This document shows positions 21,876 to 31,018 of a stretch of 64,000 nt of DNA, one piece after another. Position 1 is the stretch's first letter. Every line of letters begins with the position of its first letter. A program made the translations under genes and the position numbers. Where the stretch lies: the NCBI GenBank assembly GCA_964291475.2, contig OZ220075.1:138505-202504 (forward strand), given 5' to 3'. Source of the stretch: DAOUKH01 sp964291475. GTDB lineage: Bacteria; Chloroflexota; Dehalococcoidia; SHYB01. The notes below the pieces were generated by a model. The model ran no database searches, was not told the DNA's origin, and saw only the letters and a program-made list of their open reading frames with translations.

Positions 21876-23576
21876 CTACCCCACCATGTCGTAGCTGCGG
21901 AGCAGCTTGCCGGGCAGCGCGCCGGTGCACTCGGTGTCCTCGAACGTGACCGTCCCGTTGACGATGGTGTAGCGCAGGCCGGTGGGCTTCTGGATGATGC
22001 GGCGTTCCTCTCCGGGGAAGTCGTAGCCGAACACCGGCTTCGGGTGCAGGAAGCCCAGCGCGTCGAGGTCATAGACGATGATGTCCGCCCAGGCCCCAAG
22101 CTGCAGCGTACCCCGGTCCTTGAAGTCGGCGAACCACGCGGGATAGGCACTGATCTTCACGTGGGCCTGCTCGAGCGTCATGATCTCCTTGTCTCGAATC
22201 CAGGTCGAGAGGAAGTTCACCGGCCACGTGCTCACCGTCAGGAACCGGGTGTGCGCCCCGCCGTCCGAGAGCGAGATGTGGCTGAAGGGGTTCATGATGA
22301 GCCGCGCGAGCTCATCGTCGTCCCGGTCGCCGGCCCCGGCATTCGCCACGAACTCGGTCTCGAGGTCCTCGTCCAAGGCCAGGTCGATGAAGACGTCGAC
22401 CGGATGCTTACCTAGCTCGACCGCGAGGTCGGCGATCGTTTTGCCCTCGTACTTGCGGTTCCGCTCGTGGGCCGCCTCCATGACGTAGAACCGGTTCCAG
22501 TCCGTCCGGTTCGTGAGGCTCCCCTGCACGTCGAGGTCGCCCTTCATCGCGGCGCGGGTCTCGGGGTCCCGCAGCTTCACGATGCGCTCCTCGCGGCTGC
22601 CGACCAACGGCTGAATCCAGTTGGGATAGACGTCGAACAGGTTGTACTCGGTCAGCTTGAAGACCGCGTCGGGGAAGATCGTCGGCTGCTGAATGACCAG
22701 CGGAAGACCGTCGGCGCGCGCCGACGCCACCCATGCCTCGTCCTCCGGCGTTGGTGAAATGCAGTTGATGTGCGCCGGCCTGCCGCTCCGCCGCACCATC
22801 TCGTTCACAAGCTCATACTGCGCCGGACGGTCGTCGAAGATCGGATAGCCGATCGTCCAGCCAATATGCCCCACGCCGAATTCGCCCAGCACCTCGGCCA
22901 GCGCGAGGAACTCCGCATCGGACTGGATGTGGGTCGGGAGGTAGCCGCCGTCGTCCGGACGGTCCTCGGCGCTCTTGTTCGCCGAGAAGCCGAACGCCCC
23001 CGCCTTCATGGCGTCGTGGAATAGGCGCTTCATCAGATTGATCTCTTCGTCGGTCGCCGACGTCCGCTCGCGGGCGGGCAGCATGCCCATGATGTAGGCC
23101 CGTAGCGGCGAGCACGGGAACAGCGCGCCGATGTTGAGGCCGAGCCCCTGCCGGTCCAGGCTGTCGAGATACTCCGGGAAGGTCTCCCAGTCCCACCGCA
23201 TGCCGAGGCGCATCGACTCCAGCGGGATCGCCTCGACGCGGTTCATCATCCGCATGTTGAGCTCGCGGTCTTCCGGCCTCGTCGGAGCGAAGCCGAAGCC
23301 GCACTGCCCGATGGTGAGAGAGGTCACCCCAAACCAACCCGACAGCGAGCAGTAGGGGTCCCAGTTCAGTTGCGCGTCGTAGTGGGTGTGGAGGTCGACG
23401 GCCCCCGGCGCGACGATGCAGCCGCTCGCATCGATCTCCCGGGCGCCGCCGGCGGGGATCCTGCCGCTGATCTTCGCGATGCGGCCGTCCTTGACCGCCA
23501 GGTCAGCCTTGTACCGCGGGAGACCCCTCCCATCGACGATGGTGCCGCCGCGAATAACGAGGTCGTATTCCGCCAT
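21876..23576 (-). CDS. Amidohydrolase of the N-acyl-D-amino-acid deacylase family
   Basis: Zinc-dependent cytoplasmic amidohydrolase of about 566 residues. The start at 23576 (MAEYDLVIRGGTIVDGRGLP) has an upstream AAGGGG, and the N-terminal beta-sandwich follows as in the family. The metal-binding HTH (H63, H65) sits in GAVDLHTHYDAQL, and IGQCGFGFAP (C92) corresponds to the conserved D-aminoacylase motif. Further support is the C-terminal LSDGGAHTRFLT and the closing GAWADIIVYDLDAL. Substrates in the family are N-acyl-D-amino acids and related amides; the exact one is unknown. A MaoC-type gene lies 12 bp downstream on the same strand. Confidence 0.9.
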   Translation of the reverse strand: MAEYDLVIRGGTIVDGRGLPRYKADLAVKDGRIAKISGRIPAGGAREIDASGCIVAPGAVDLHTHYDAQLNWDPYCSLSGWFGVTSLTIGQCGFGFAPTRPEDRELNMRMMNRVEAIPLESMRLGMRWDWETFPEYLDSLDRQGLGLNIGALFPCSPLRAYIMGMLPARERTSATDEEINLMKRLFHDAMKAGAFGFSANKSAEDRPDDGGYLPTHIQSDAEFLALAEVLGEFGVGHIGWTIGYPIFDDRPAQYELVNEMVRRSGRPAHINCISPTPEDEAWVASARADGLPLVIQQPTIFPDAVFKLTEYNLFDVYPNWIQPLVGSREERIVKLRDPETRAAMKGDLDVQGSLTNRTDWNRFYVMEAAHERNRKYEGKTIADLAVELGKHPVDVFIDLALDEDLETEFVANAGAGDRDDDELARLIMNPFSHISLSDGGAHTRFLTVSTWPVNFLSTWIRDKEIMTLEQAHVKISAYPAWFADFKDRGTLQLGAWADIIVYDLDALGFLHPKPVFGYDFPGEERRIIQKPTGLRYTIVNGTVTFEDTECTGALPGKLLRSYDMVG

Positions 23577-23725
23577 GGCCTGCCCCTTTACCAATCGTCC
23601 CCACGGCACCGCGGCATGGCGATGCCCTCTCCGCGCTCGACCGCCCCGAGAGGCCCAGTCAAGCATGCCCTGGCTTCAGTTGCGGCAATCCTACCATGAA
23701 CCGCCCCCATCCCACCCGCACCACG

Positions 23726-23734
23726 TGCTACCAT
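23726..23734 (+). promoter_or_regulatory. Extended -10 element before the split-barrel operon
   Basis: TGCTACCAT (TGn plus TACCAT), 30 bp before the start codon. The same nine bases serve the amidohydrolase genes near 52.4 kb. Confidence 0.45.
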
Positions 23735-23764
23735 CGGCCCGGCCATAGATCAAGGAGGCAGCGT

Positions 23765-24199
23765 ATGAGCGACGATCCCGTGGGCGTGCCCATTCCACCG
23801 GAGCTAGAGGCATTCCTCAAGGCCCACACCCGCACCTTCATCCTCACGCTGCGCAAGGACGGCTCGCCGACCGGCCATCCCATGACGGGCTGGTACGACG
23901 AGGGCCGCATGCGTGTGACCACCTACCGCAAGAGCCACAAGACCCGCAACGCCCAGCGCGACGAGCGCACCTCGTGGGTCGTACTCAACGGCTACGACTC
24001 CGACGACGACGTGCGCGCCGTGCAGTTCAAGGGCGTCAACCGCGTCGTCGAGGCCACCCAGATGCCCTCACAGGCGGGCGTCCGCCAAGGCGTGAGTACC
24101 GGCCTCTCGTCACGGACCGAGGAGCGGCTGAAGTCGGGCAAGCGCATCGTGCTCGAAGTCACCCCGAACGAGACCGGCTTCCTCGAGGAGGTGCGCTAG
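23765..24199 (+). CDS. Split-barrel flavin-binding (PNPOx-like) protein, type A of a gene pair
   Basis: 144 residues of the pyridoxamine-phosphate-oxidase-like/deazaflavin-dependent split barrel: FLKAHTRTFILTLRKDGSPTGHPMTGWYDEGRMRVTTYRKSHKTRN, typical of FMN- or F420-binding strands. AAGGAGG eight bases upstream fixes the start. Its stop is two bases before the next start, and that gene encodes a second, different split-barrel protein. The same A-B order and spacing recurs at 38113-39044. The pair probably forms a complex or acts on one substrate. The redox reaction is unknown. Confidence 0.82.
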   Translation: MSDDPVGVPIPPELEAFLKAHTRTFILTLRKDGSPTGHPMTGWYDEGRMRVTTYRKSHKTRNAQRDERTSWVVLNGYDSDDDVRAVQFKGVNRVVEATQMPSQAGVRQGVSTGLSSRTEERLKSGKRIVLEVTPNETGFLEEVR

Positions 24200-24201
24200 C
24201 C

Positions 24202-24612
24202 ATGCCCCGCGAGTCCATCGCCATGTCCAACGAGGAGCTCAGCGCCTTCATCGGCGCCAAACCCTGGGTCGTCGTGGGCACGCTCGACGAAGACGGCTCC
24301 CCTTGGGGCGACGTCTTCGCCTCCCTAATCGAGGGCGGACGGCTCATCTTCGCCGTCCCCAACGGAACGCGGGCCGCCTCGAACATCGAGCGCGACCCCC
24401 GCGTCGTCTGCATGAACGACCAATACCCCACCTACTACGAAATCAAGGGCGTCACCATCCACGGGCATGCCGAGCGCCTCGGCGACCCGGCCCTCGCCGC
24501 CCGCCTCCCATCCGACCCCATCGACCGCAACGCCGCCGACCGTGCGGTCTACGCTGTCCCCCTCGACGACGTCACGAGCTTCGACTTCACCAAGATCAAG
24601 GCGAAGGTCTAG
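24202..24612 (+). CDS. Split-barrel flavin-binding (PNPOx-like) protein, type B of a gene pair
   Basis: 136 residues: MPRESIAMSNEELSAFIGAKPWVVVGTLDEDGSPWGDVFASLIEGGRLIFAVPNGTRAASNIERDPRVVCM, a PNPOx-like split barrel, ending SFDFTKIKAKV. It is separated from the type A gene by only two bases, so translation is probably coupled. Its close relative is encoded at 38603-39044, also MPRE-starting and also two bases after its type A partner. These proteins usually bind FMN or F420 as dimers. Confidence 0.82.
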   Translation: MPRESIAMSNEELSAFIGAKPWVVVGTLDEDGSPWGDVFASLIEGGRLIFAVPNGTRAASNIERDPRVVCMNDQYPTYYEIKGVTIHGHAERLGDPALAARLPSDPIDRNAADRAVYAVPLDDVTSFDFTKIKAKV

Positions 24613-24621
24613 CTGCTACCG

Positions 24622-25416
24622 GTGCAGGACGGCTACGCGGGCGATGTCGGGGACTTCGGAAAGTATGGTCTCTTGCGCCGGCTCTGTCGCGCGGATGAGC
24701 ATGGTCCGGCGCTCCACCTCGGCGTGCTCTGGTACCTCTTTGATGGGAAGGAGACTTCGACCGACGGGGGACACACACAGTATCTCGACCTCGGCTGCGG
24801 CGTCGGGCCATCGCCCCAAGAACGGCTCCTCGCCGAATGCGACCCCGACCTGTTCAAGAAAATGCGAGAGGTCGTGAGAGGCGATAAACGTTCAGTGGAT
24901 GCAGTGGAGAAGAGTGGCGCGCTGCCCAAGGGCACAACCTTTTACAACACTCCTCTCAACTTCGACCAACCTTCGCCGAGAACACGATCACAGAAGCGGC
25001 GTGAATGGTTTGACGCCGGACTAGACAAGATCAAAGACGCAGACCTGGTCTTCTTCGACCCTGACAACGGTCTCGAGATTCAGAGTTGCAGCCCTTTCAG
25101 CCGGAAGGGCCCCAAATACGTCTACTACGACGACCTGCGACGGTGCTGGGACCTCGGCAAGAGTCTCGTTGCCTACCACCACCTTGGGCGCATAGGGGAC
25201 GCTCAGGAGCAAATCGCGAGGCGAGGTGGGGAGTTGCGTCATCGGCTCCGGGGTGCCAAGCCCATCGCCCTTCGTTTCAGGCGCCGCTCGCCGCGCGTTT
25301 ACTTCGTACTACCGCAGCCCAAACACGCTAGTAGGCTCACCCGGCGCATAGAGACCTTCCTAGCCTCTCCTTGGGGCAGGGCCGATCCTCCGCATTTCGA
25401 CCACGTGGGTAGCTAA
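24622..25416 (+). CDS. Uncharacterised conserved protein with FFDPDNG motif
   Basis: 264 residues beginning at GTG (MQDGYAGDVGDFGKYGLLRRLC). Conserved-looking blocks are LGVLWYLFDGKETSTDGGHTQYLDL, ERLLAECDPDLFKKMREVV, ADLVFFDPDNGLEIQSCS and KYVYYDDLRRCWDLGKSLVAYHHLGR. The order of a nucleotide-like N-terminal region and a DPDNG segment is reminiscent of Rossmann methyltransferase-like proteins, but I see no clear SAM site. It follows the split-barrel pair by 9 bp and its codon use is less GC-biased than theirs. It ends 3 bp from the convergent herA-like gene. Function unknown. Confidence 0.7.
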   Translation: MQDGYAGDVGDFGKYGLLRRLCRADEHGPALHLGVLWYLFDGKETSTDGGHTQYLDLGCGVGPSPQERLLAECDPDLFKKMREVVRGDKRSVDAVEKSGALPKGTTFYNTPLNFDQPSPRTRSQKRREWFDAGLDKIKDADLVFFDPDNGLEIQSCSPFSRKGPKYVYYDDLRRCWDLGKSLVAYHHLGRIGDAQEQIARRGGELRHRLRGAKPIALRFRRRSPRVYFVLPQPKHASRLTRRIETFLASPWGRADPPHFDHVGS

Positions 25417-25419
25417 GCC

Positions 25420-27099
25420 CTACCGCCCGCCGAACAGGTCGTCGACGTCGCGGGCGAGCGCGGCTTGGCGCTCCTCCGGCTCCAGGTAGCCGACGCTCTT
25501 GTAGAAGTCGGGGCCGTAGGTGCGGGTGCGGACGACCACCGGCATCGGCACGGCGTGCCCGAAGATGAGCGCCTGCTGCTTCGTCTCCAGCTTGGCGAGG
25601 ACGGCGCGTAGCTCGCCGCGTCCAGAGACCCCCGCCAGGACGGCGTCGATGTCGCGTTCGTCCTCAAGCAGGCAGGTCAGCTTTGTGCCGATCTGCGACA
25701 GCACCTCGTGGTCGATCCCGCTGGGGCGCTGGTCGATGATGAGCAGCGTGACGTTGTACTTCCGCAGCTCCCGCGCGATGGTGCCGAAGCTCGTGTAGCC
25801 GGCGACGCCCGGACTCAGGAACTTGTGCGCCTCCTCGACGGCGATCACCAGGTGCGGCGGCGGCTTGCCGCTCCCCGCCAGCGACGCCTCGACGCGGTCG
25901 ACGTAGGCCTCGTGGATGCGCCGCGTCAGCAGGTTGGCCACGAGGATGTAGGCGGCGAGGTTGTTGCGGTGGCGTCCAAACTCCAGGACGACGTGCTTCC
26001 CCGCCTCCAGGTACTCCATGATGCGCCGCACCGAGTCCTCGGGCCGCTCCTCGGTCAGGAAGTCGAGCGAACCCAGGCGCTGCACGCGCCGGTGGACCGC
26101 CGCCAGCGTCGCCTCGTGCTCGACCCCGCCGGCGAGGTCGGTCAGATCCTCCACACCGTCCGCGGCGAGCAGAGCCCGCAACCACTTCCGACCATGGCGC
26201 TTCTCCAGCCGCTCGATCGCCTGCACCTGCGTCTCGTTCAGTCCAAGAACGCCCGCCGCCGAGGCCACGTCGGCGGCCTCGATGTCGTCGTAGCCGATGC
26301 GCACCACGTAGTCGGCGCTGGCCCCCTTGCGGCGCGTCGATTCGTCATCGAGCGTGAAGACGCCGACCCGGCCGGGGAAGAGCTGCTTCAGCCCCTTCAC
26401 CTGTGCCCCCGACTCACTGGGGGAGGCCCAGCCGTACTCGCTGTGCATGTCGAAGACGAGGCTCACCGCCTGCCCCTTCATCACGATCTCGGCGAGCAGC
26501 ACCCGCGTGAGGAACGACTTGCCCGTGCCCGTCTTCCCGAACACCCCCGTGCTGCGCTCGGTGAGCCGGTCGGCGTCGAGGCAGATCGGGGCCTCCTCCA
26601 TATCCAGCGGACTGCCCACCCAGAGGTGGTCGTCGTCGTTCTCGCCGAAGATCGCCTCGATCTCCTGCGCCGCGCTGTAGCGGGCCGGGGCGAAGTGCGG
26701 CGGCACCGTCTTGGCGGGGAGCGGACCGTCGTCGAGGCCCACCGCGCCCGTCTGGGTGAGGTAGGGGACGACGTGGACGAGGCCGAAGGCGTTGGCGCCG
26801 CTGACCACGGCGCGGATGAACTCGTCGTCCACGTCGGGCGGGGTCAGGGCCATCGCAGGGTCGGTCTGCCCCAGCGAGATGTCGGTGACGACGCCGAAGA
26901 AGCGGCGGCGCTCGGCCTGGATGGTGACGAAGCGTCCTACCGAGACCTCTTCGATAGGGACTCCGCCTTCCAACCTAACCTCGACACCCTTGGTCAGCGA
27001 CCCGCTGACGACCATGCCGAGGTGCTCGCCGCCGGACGAAGGGGCTGCAATGGCGGGGTCGGCGCCGTTGGCCGGCGTGAGGGGGTCGTCGGTCGGCAT
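25420..27099 (-). CDS. HerA-like P-loop ATPase (DUF87 family)
   Basis: 559-residue hexameric DNA-translocase-type ATPase. An N-terminal HAS-barrel-like region (LGMVVSGSLTKGVEVRL...VGRFVTIQAERRRFFGVVTDI) precedes Walker A GKTGTGKS at residues 188-195. Walker B follows in HLVIAVEEAHKFL, with ELRKYNVTLLIIDQRPSGID and SQIGTKLTCLLEDERDIDAV after it. Relatives work with the NurA nuclease in end resection or in defence systems, but no nuclease gene is adjacent here. The start at 27099 is chosen because a TACAAT ends 7 bp before it. A long upstream extension of the frame is antisense to the CoA-transferase and is rejected. Confidence 0.9.
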   Translation of the reverse strand: MPTDDPLTPANGADPAIAAPSSGGEHLGMVVSGSLTKGVEVRLEGGVPIEEVSVGRFVTIQAERRRFFGVVTDISLGQTDPAMALTPPDVDDEFIRAVVSGANAFGLVHVVPYLTQTGAVGLDDGPLPAKTVPPHFAPARYSAAQEIEAIFGENDDDHLWVGSPLDMEEAPICLDADRLTERSTGVFGKTGTGKSFLTRVLLAEIVMKGQAVSLVFDMHSEYGWASPSESGAQVKGLKQLFPGRVGVFTLDDESTRRKGASADYVVRIGYDDIEAADVASAAGVLGLNETQVQAIERLEKRHGRKWLRALLAADGVEDLTDLAGGVEHEATLAAVHRRVQRLGSLDFLTEERPEDSVRRIMEYLEAGKHVVLEFGRHRNNLAAYILVANLLTRRIHEAYVDRVEASLAGSGKPPPHLVIAVEEAHKFLSPGVAGYTSFGTIARELRKYNVTLLIIDQRPSGIDHEVLSQIGTKLTCLLEDERDIDAVLAGVSGRGELRAVLAKLETKQQALIFGHAVPMPVVVRTRTYGPDFYKSVGYLEPEERQAALARDVDDLFGGR

Positions 27100-27106
27100 G
27101 GGGCGC

Positions 27107-27112
27107 ATTGTA
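27107..27112 (-). promoter_or_regulatory. -10 element giving a leaderless herA-like transcript
   Basis: TACAAT on the minus strand, seven bases before the ATG at 27099 and without a ribosome site between. Transcription should start at the initiation codon. Confidence 0.5.
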
Positions 27113-27207
27113 CGCGCGCGGTGCGCCCCGCGGAACACGCCGGTGTCGTTTGACAAAAGCCGCCGGCGCGGCTCAAATCCGAACGGAGGGGAGGAGCCGT
27201 CCGCACC

Positions 27208-28449
27208 GTGCGCCCGCTGGAAAACGTCCGCGTCATCGAATACGGCCCGTGGCTGAACGCGGCCTACGGCGGACGCCTGCTCGCCGACATGGGCGCCGAG
27301 GTCATCAAGGTCGAGTCGCCCGACGGCGGCGACCCGGGGCGCATACACGGCCCGTTCCCCGGCGACGCTCCCGACGCCGAGGCCGGCGCGCAGCACCTCT
27401 TCAACAACGCCAACAAGCTCGGCGTCACCCTCGACCCCTCGTCCGCGACCGGACGTCGGCTCTTCCGGCAACTCACCGCAACCGCCGACGTGCTCATCGA
27501 CGGCAGGCAGGCCGGCGACCTCGACGCCCTGGGCCTCGGCCACGAGTCGCTGGCGGACGACAACCCCCGTCTCATCACCGTCGCAGTGAGCAGCCTGGGG
27601 CGCTCCGGCCCCTACGCCGGCTACCGGGGCTACGACCTGACGAGTTGGCACGGCAGCGGCTCGTCCCACATCTACATGGGCGCGCCCGACCGGGAGCCGC
27701 TGCGTGGGGCGTACTACCACGCCAACCACTGGGGCGCGGTCTCGGTGGCGGCAGCCGCGATGATCGCCCTGCACGCGAGGGAGAAGACGGGGCGCGGCCA
27801 GGCGATCGACATCGCCGAGGCAGAAACGCTCGCCATGCTCTACATCGCCGTCGAGGTCAGCGACTACCTGATGAACGGCGCTGAAAAGGCCCGCGTCGGC
27901 CTGCGCATGGACGGCAACGCCCCCACCGCGCTCCTCCCCTGCAAGGACGGCTACGTCTACCTCATGGCGCTCACCGACGAGCAGTGGGCGGGCCTGGTCG
28001 ACGCGATGGACAACCCCGACTGGGCGACGACGGACCTCTTCCTCGGCGGAGGACGGCAGCGCGCCGTCTACGCCCGCGAAATCTACGACCTGCTCCGGCC
28101 TTGGCTGCAGGAGAACACCGCCCAGGAAATCTTCGACCGGTGCCAGGCGCGCAGCGCCCCCGCCGCTCCGCTCTACACCGTCGCCGACCTCATGGCGAAT
28201 GAGCACCTGACCGAGCGCGGCTTCTTCGTCGACCTGCCCGGCGAACGTTCCGGGCCCCTGCGCATCCCGGGGCCGCCCTTCCGTTTCGGCCGCGACCAGA
28301 GCGAGACGCCGGCGTCGAAGACGCTGGCGCCGTGGGACGTCAAGCGCCGCGCCCCGCGCCTCGGCGAGCACAACCAGGCGGTCTACTGCGGCATGCTCGG
28401 CCTCGACCGCGCCGAGCTGCCCGCGCTGCGGCGGGCGGGAGTCATCTAA
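27208..28449 (+). CDS. CaiB/BaiF (class III) CoA-transferase
   Basis: 413 residues, single domain, with GTG start and a GGAGGGGAGGAG stretch upstream. Features are ENVRVIEYGPWLNAAYGGRLLADMGAEVIKVESPDGGDPGR, the catalytic Asp201 in GRGQAIDIAEAE, and LGEHNQAVYCGMLGL near the end. It transfers CoA to an unidentified carboxylate. Its stop codon overlaps the start of a second CoA-transferase by one base (TAATG), implying coupled synthesis. The two together equal the double-domain enzymes at 18.3 and 39.1 kb, so they may form a heterodimer. Confidence 0.93.
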   Translation: MRPLENVRVIEYGPWLNAAYGGRLLADMGAEVIKVESPDGGDPGRIHGPFPGDAPDAEAGAQHLFNNANKLGVTLDPSSATGRRLFRQLTATADVLIDGRQAGDLDALGLGHESLADDNPRLITVAVSSLGRSGPYAGYRGYDLTSWHGSGSSHIYMGAPDREPLRGAYYHANHWGAVSVAAAAMIALHAREKTGRGQAIDIAEAETLAMLYIAVEVSDYLMNGAEKARVGLRMDGNAPTALLPCKDGYVYLMALTDEQWAGLVDAMDNPDWATTDLFLGGGRQRAVYAREIYDLLRPWLQENTAQEIFDRCQARSAPAAPLYTVADLMANEHLTERGFFVDLPGERSGPLRIPGPPFRFGRDQSETPASKTLAPWDVKRRAPRLGEHNQAVYCGMLGLDRAELPALRRAGVI

Positions 28450-29684
28450 TGGCCGGCGCGGCGTCCACCGGCAACCGCGACCTTCCCCTCGCCGGGCTGC
28501 GCGTGCTGAATCTGGGTTGGTACTGGGTCTGCGCCACGATGTCGCACCTCCTGGCTGATATGGGCGCCGAGGTCATCAAGGTCGACTCGCGCCAGCGGCT
28601 GGAGACGCTGCGCGGCATACCGCCGTTCATGGACGGCATCGAGGACCCCGACCACAACCTCTGGCTCCACAACCTCCTGCGCAACACCCAGAGCATCACC
28701 GTCAATCTGGAGACCGACGAGGGGCGGGAGCGGTTGCGCGACCTCGTCCGCACCGCGGACGTGGTGACGGAGAACTGGACGCCGGGCACGGTGGCGAAGC
28801 TCGGCATCGACTACGCCTCGCTGCGCCCCTACCGGCCCGACCTCATCATGGTCTCTCCTTCGGCGGCGGGACAGTGGGGGCCCTACCGGCGCATCAACAC
28901 CTACGGGCAGGTGATCAGCACGCTCGCAGGGCTCGACGCGGTCCAAGGCTACGCCGGGGAGCGGCCCTCGAACTTCGGTATGTCGATCATCGACCCGTTC
29001 GCGGGCCTGATGGCCTGCTACGCCGTGCTCGCCGCACTCCGCCGCCGCAACGAGACCGGCCAAGGCTGCCACGTCGACTTCTCGCAGTGGGAGATGTCGA
29101 CGGCGACGATGGGGCCGCTCTTCCTCGACTACCAGTGGAACGGCCGGCTGCACGGCCCCGACGGCAACCACGACCTGCTCTGCGTCCCCAACAACGTCTA
29201 CCCCTCCGCCGGCGACGACCGCTGGGTGTCGATCTCGGTCTACGAGGAGAACGAGTGGCGGGGGCTGCTCCGCGCTTTGGGACGGCCCCGTTGGGGGCGC
29301 GACCCGCGCTTCGCCGACAAGTACCGGCGCAAGCGCAACGAGGATGTCCTCGACGAGCGCATCGCTGCGTGGACCAAGCGCCGCACGCACTACGAAGCGG
29401 TGGAGCTTCTGCAGGCCGAGGGCGTGGCCGCCTTCCCCGTCATGGGCTCCCGTGAGCTCTACAGCGACCCCCACTGGAAGGCCCGCGACTCCTGGCTCCA
29501 AGTCGACCACACCCTCGGCCCCGAGTGGATCTACGGCGTGCACTGGAAATTCAGCGATACGCCGGCATCGGTACGGACGACGACGCCCCTCCTCGGCGAG
29601 CACAACCGCCGCGTCTTCGCCGACCTCATGGGTGCGGACGACGCGGAGTTCCGCCGCCTCGAAGCGGAGCGGGTCATCTACTAG
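28449..29684 (+). CDS. CaiB/BaiF (class III) CoA-transferase, coupled partner
   Basis: 411 residues. The start at 28449 (MAGAASTGNRDLPLAGLRVLNLGWYWVCATMSHLLADMGAEVIKVDS) overlaps the previous stop by one base. The catalytic Asp210 is present in GQGCHVDFSQWE. The C-terminal LLGEHNRRVFADLMG matches the family. The sequence is clearly divergent from the upstream partner, so the two are not a recent duplication. Substrate unknown; the setting suggests CoA activation of an organic acid in a catabolic route. Confidence 0.93.
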   Translation: MAGAASTGNRDLPLAGLRVLNLGWYWVCATMSHLLADMGAEVIKVDSRQRLETLRGIPPFMDGIEDPDHNLWLHNLLRNTQSITVNLETDEGRERLRDLVRTADVVTENWTPGTVAKLGIDYASLRPYRPDLIMVSPSAAGQWGPYRRINTYGQVISTLAGLDAVQGYAGERPSNFGMSIIDPFAGLMACYAVLAALRRRNETGQGCHVDFSQWEMSTATMGPLFLDYQWNGRLHGPDGNHDLLCVPNNVYPSAGDDRWVSISVYEENEWRGLLRALGRPRWGRDPRFADKYRRKRNEDVLDERIAAWTKRRTHYEAVELLQAEGVAAFPVMGSRELYSDPHWKARDSWLQVDHTLGPEWIYGVHWKFSDTPASVRTTTPLLGEHNRRVFADLMGADDAEFRRLEAERVIY

Positions 29685-29698
29685 GGCGCATCCCGGCG

Positions 29699-29708
29699 CT
29701 GGTATACT
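29699..29708 (+). promoter_or_regulatory. Extended -10 element (TGGTATACT) upstream of sat
   Basis: CTGGTATACT with TATACT at 29703-29708, about 63 bp before the sat start; no clear -35. Confidence 0.45.
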
Positions 29709-29771
29709 CTCCGGTGGCGCTCGCCAAGCCGGGCGCCTCCGCATCCCCGCTTCAGGAGACCGCGCCCCGAC

Positions 29772-30965
29772 ATGTCCACGACCATGACTCCCCACGCCAC
29801 CATCGCGCCCCACGGCGGCGCGCTCGTCGACCGCATCGCGAGCTCGGCCAAGGCCGCCGAGCTGCGGTCGATCGCCGCGGACCTGCCCGCGATCACGCTC
29901 AGCTTCAAGCAGTTCTGCGACCTCGAAATGATCGCCGTCGGCGCGTTCAGTCCCCTGACCGGCTACGTCGGCCAGGCCGACTTCGAGTCCATCTGCCGCC
30001 GGGCCCGGCTGGCCGACGGCACGGTGTGGCCGATCCCAATCACCCTCGCCGTCGACGACGCGGTCAAGCAGACGCTGGACGTCGGCGGCAAGGCCGCGCT
30101 GAAGCACCACGACGGCACCCTGCTCGCCGTGATCGACGTCGAGGAGGTCTACCCTCACGACAAGGCGCTGGAGATACCCAACGTCTTCCGTACCGACGAC
30201 GCGGCGCATCCGGGCGTCGAGGCGGTGCTGGCCGAGGGCGATTGGCTCGTCGGCGGCCCCATCGAGGTCGTCACGGTGACGCCGGAGCGCGAGCCCGGCG
30301 AGCAGTTCACCGAGCACCGCAAGCGCCCGGCCGAGACCCGTGCCGCCTTCGCCGAGCGCGGCTGGAGCACTGTCGCCGCCTTCCAGACGCGGAACCCTAT
30401 CCACCGCGCCCACGAATATCTGACGAAGTGCGCCCTGGAGATCACCGACGGGCTGCTGATCCACCCCCTCGTGGGCGAGACCAAGCCCGGCGACATCCCC
30501 GCCGACGTCCGTATGGACTGCTACCGGACGCTCATCGAGAAGTATTACGTCGCCGAGCGCACCCTGCTCACCGTCATGCCGGCGGCGATGCGTTACGCCG
30601 GGCCGCGGGAGGCCATCCTCCACGCGCTGGTGCGGCAGAACTACGGCTGCACGCACTTCATCGTGGGCCGCGACCACGCCGGCGTCGGCGACTACTACGG
30701 CACCTACGAGGCGCAGGAGATCTTCGACGAGTTCGAGCCGGGCGAGATCGCGATCACTCCCCTCAAGTTCGAGCACGCCGCCTACAGCATCCAGGCGCAG
30801 GGCATGGTGACCGCGAAGACCTTCCCCCGCATCGAGGGCGACCAGATTTTCCTTTCGGGAACGAAGGTGCGGGAGCTGCTGGTCGCGGGAGAACGGCCGC
30901 CGGGCGAGTTCACCCGCCCCGAGGTCGCCGACATCCTGATCGAGTGGGCGCGGTCGGAGAGCTAG
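29772..30965 (+). CDS. sat: Sulfate adenylyltransferase (ATP sulfurylase)
   Basis: 397 residues, homo-oligomeric Sat type. Visible motifs are the N-terminal PUA-like MIAVGAFSPLTGYVGQADFES, the nucleotide-binding AAFQTRNPIHRAHEYLTKCALE (QTRNPIHRAHE), GLLIHPLVGETKPGDIP, and FIVGRDHAGVGDYYGTYEAQEIFDE. It makes APS from sulfate and ATP, or ATP from APS in the oxidative direction. No APS kinase or APS reductase gene is adjacent, so the direction cannot be judged. It has its own -10 element, suggesting independent expression. Confidence 0.96.
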   Translation: MSTTMTPHATIAPHGGALVDRIASSAKAAELRSIAADLPAITLSFKQFCDLEMIAVGAFSPLTGYVGQADFESICRRARLADGTVWPIPITLAVDDAVKQTLDVGGKAALKHHDGTLLAVIDVEEVYPHDKALEIPNVFRTDDAAHPGVEAVLAEGDWLVGGPIEVVTVTPEREPGEQFTEHRKRPAETRAAFAERGWSTVAAFQTRNPIHRAHEYLTKCALEITDGLLIHPLVGETKPGDIPADVRMDCYRTLIEKYYVAERTLLTVMPAAMRYAGPREAILHALVRQNYGCTHFIVGRDHAGVGDYYGTYEAQEIFDEFEPGEIAITPLKFEHAAYSIQAQGMVTAKTFPRIEGDQIFLSGTKVRELLVAGERPPGEFTRPEVADILIEWARSES

Positions 30966-30976
30966 CCGCCATCCCG

Positions 30977-30982
30977 TAGAAT
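30977..30982 (+). promoter_or_regulatory. -10 element upstream of lgt
   Basis: TAGAAT, about 36 bp before the GTG start of lgt, which is preceded by AAAGGGAG. Confidence 0.4.
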
Positions 30983-31018
30983 GCACGGGGCGGGCCTGGG
31001 CCGCCGAAAGGGAGCCGC

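Noticed and set aside
27100..28371. Long N-terminal extension of the HerA-like gene
   Set aside because: Antisense to a conserved CoA-transferase; homology and a -10 element place the start at 27099.
28446..30986. 846-residue open frame antisense to CoA-transferase and sat
   Set aside because: Lies opposite well-supported genes; typical GC-rich antisense shadow with Asp/Val/Gly-rich nonsense composition.
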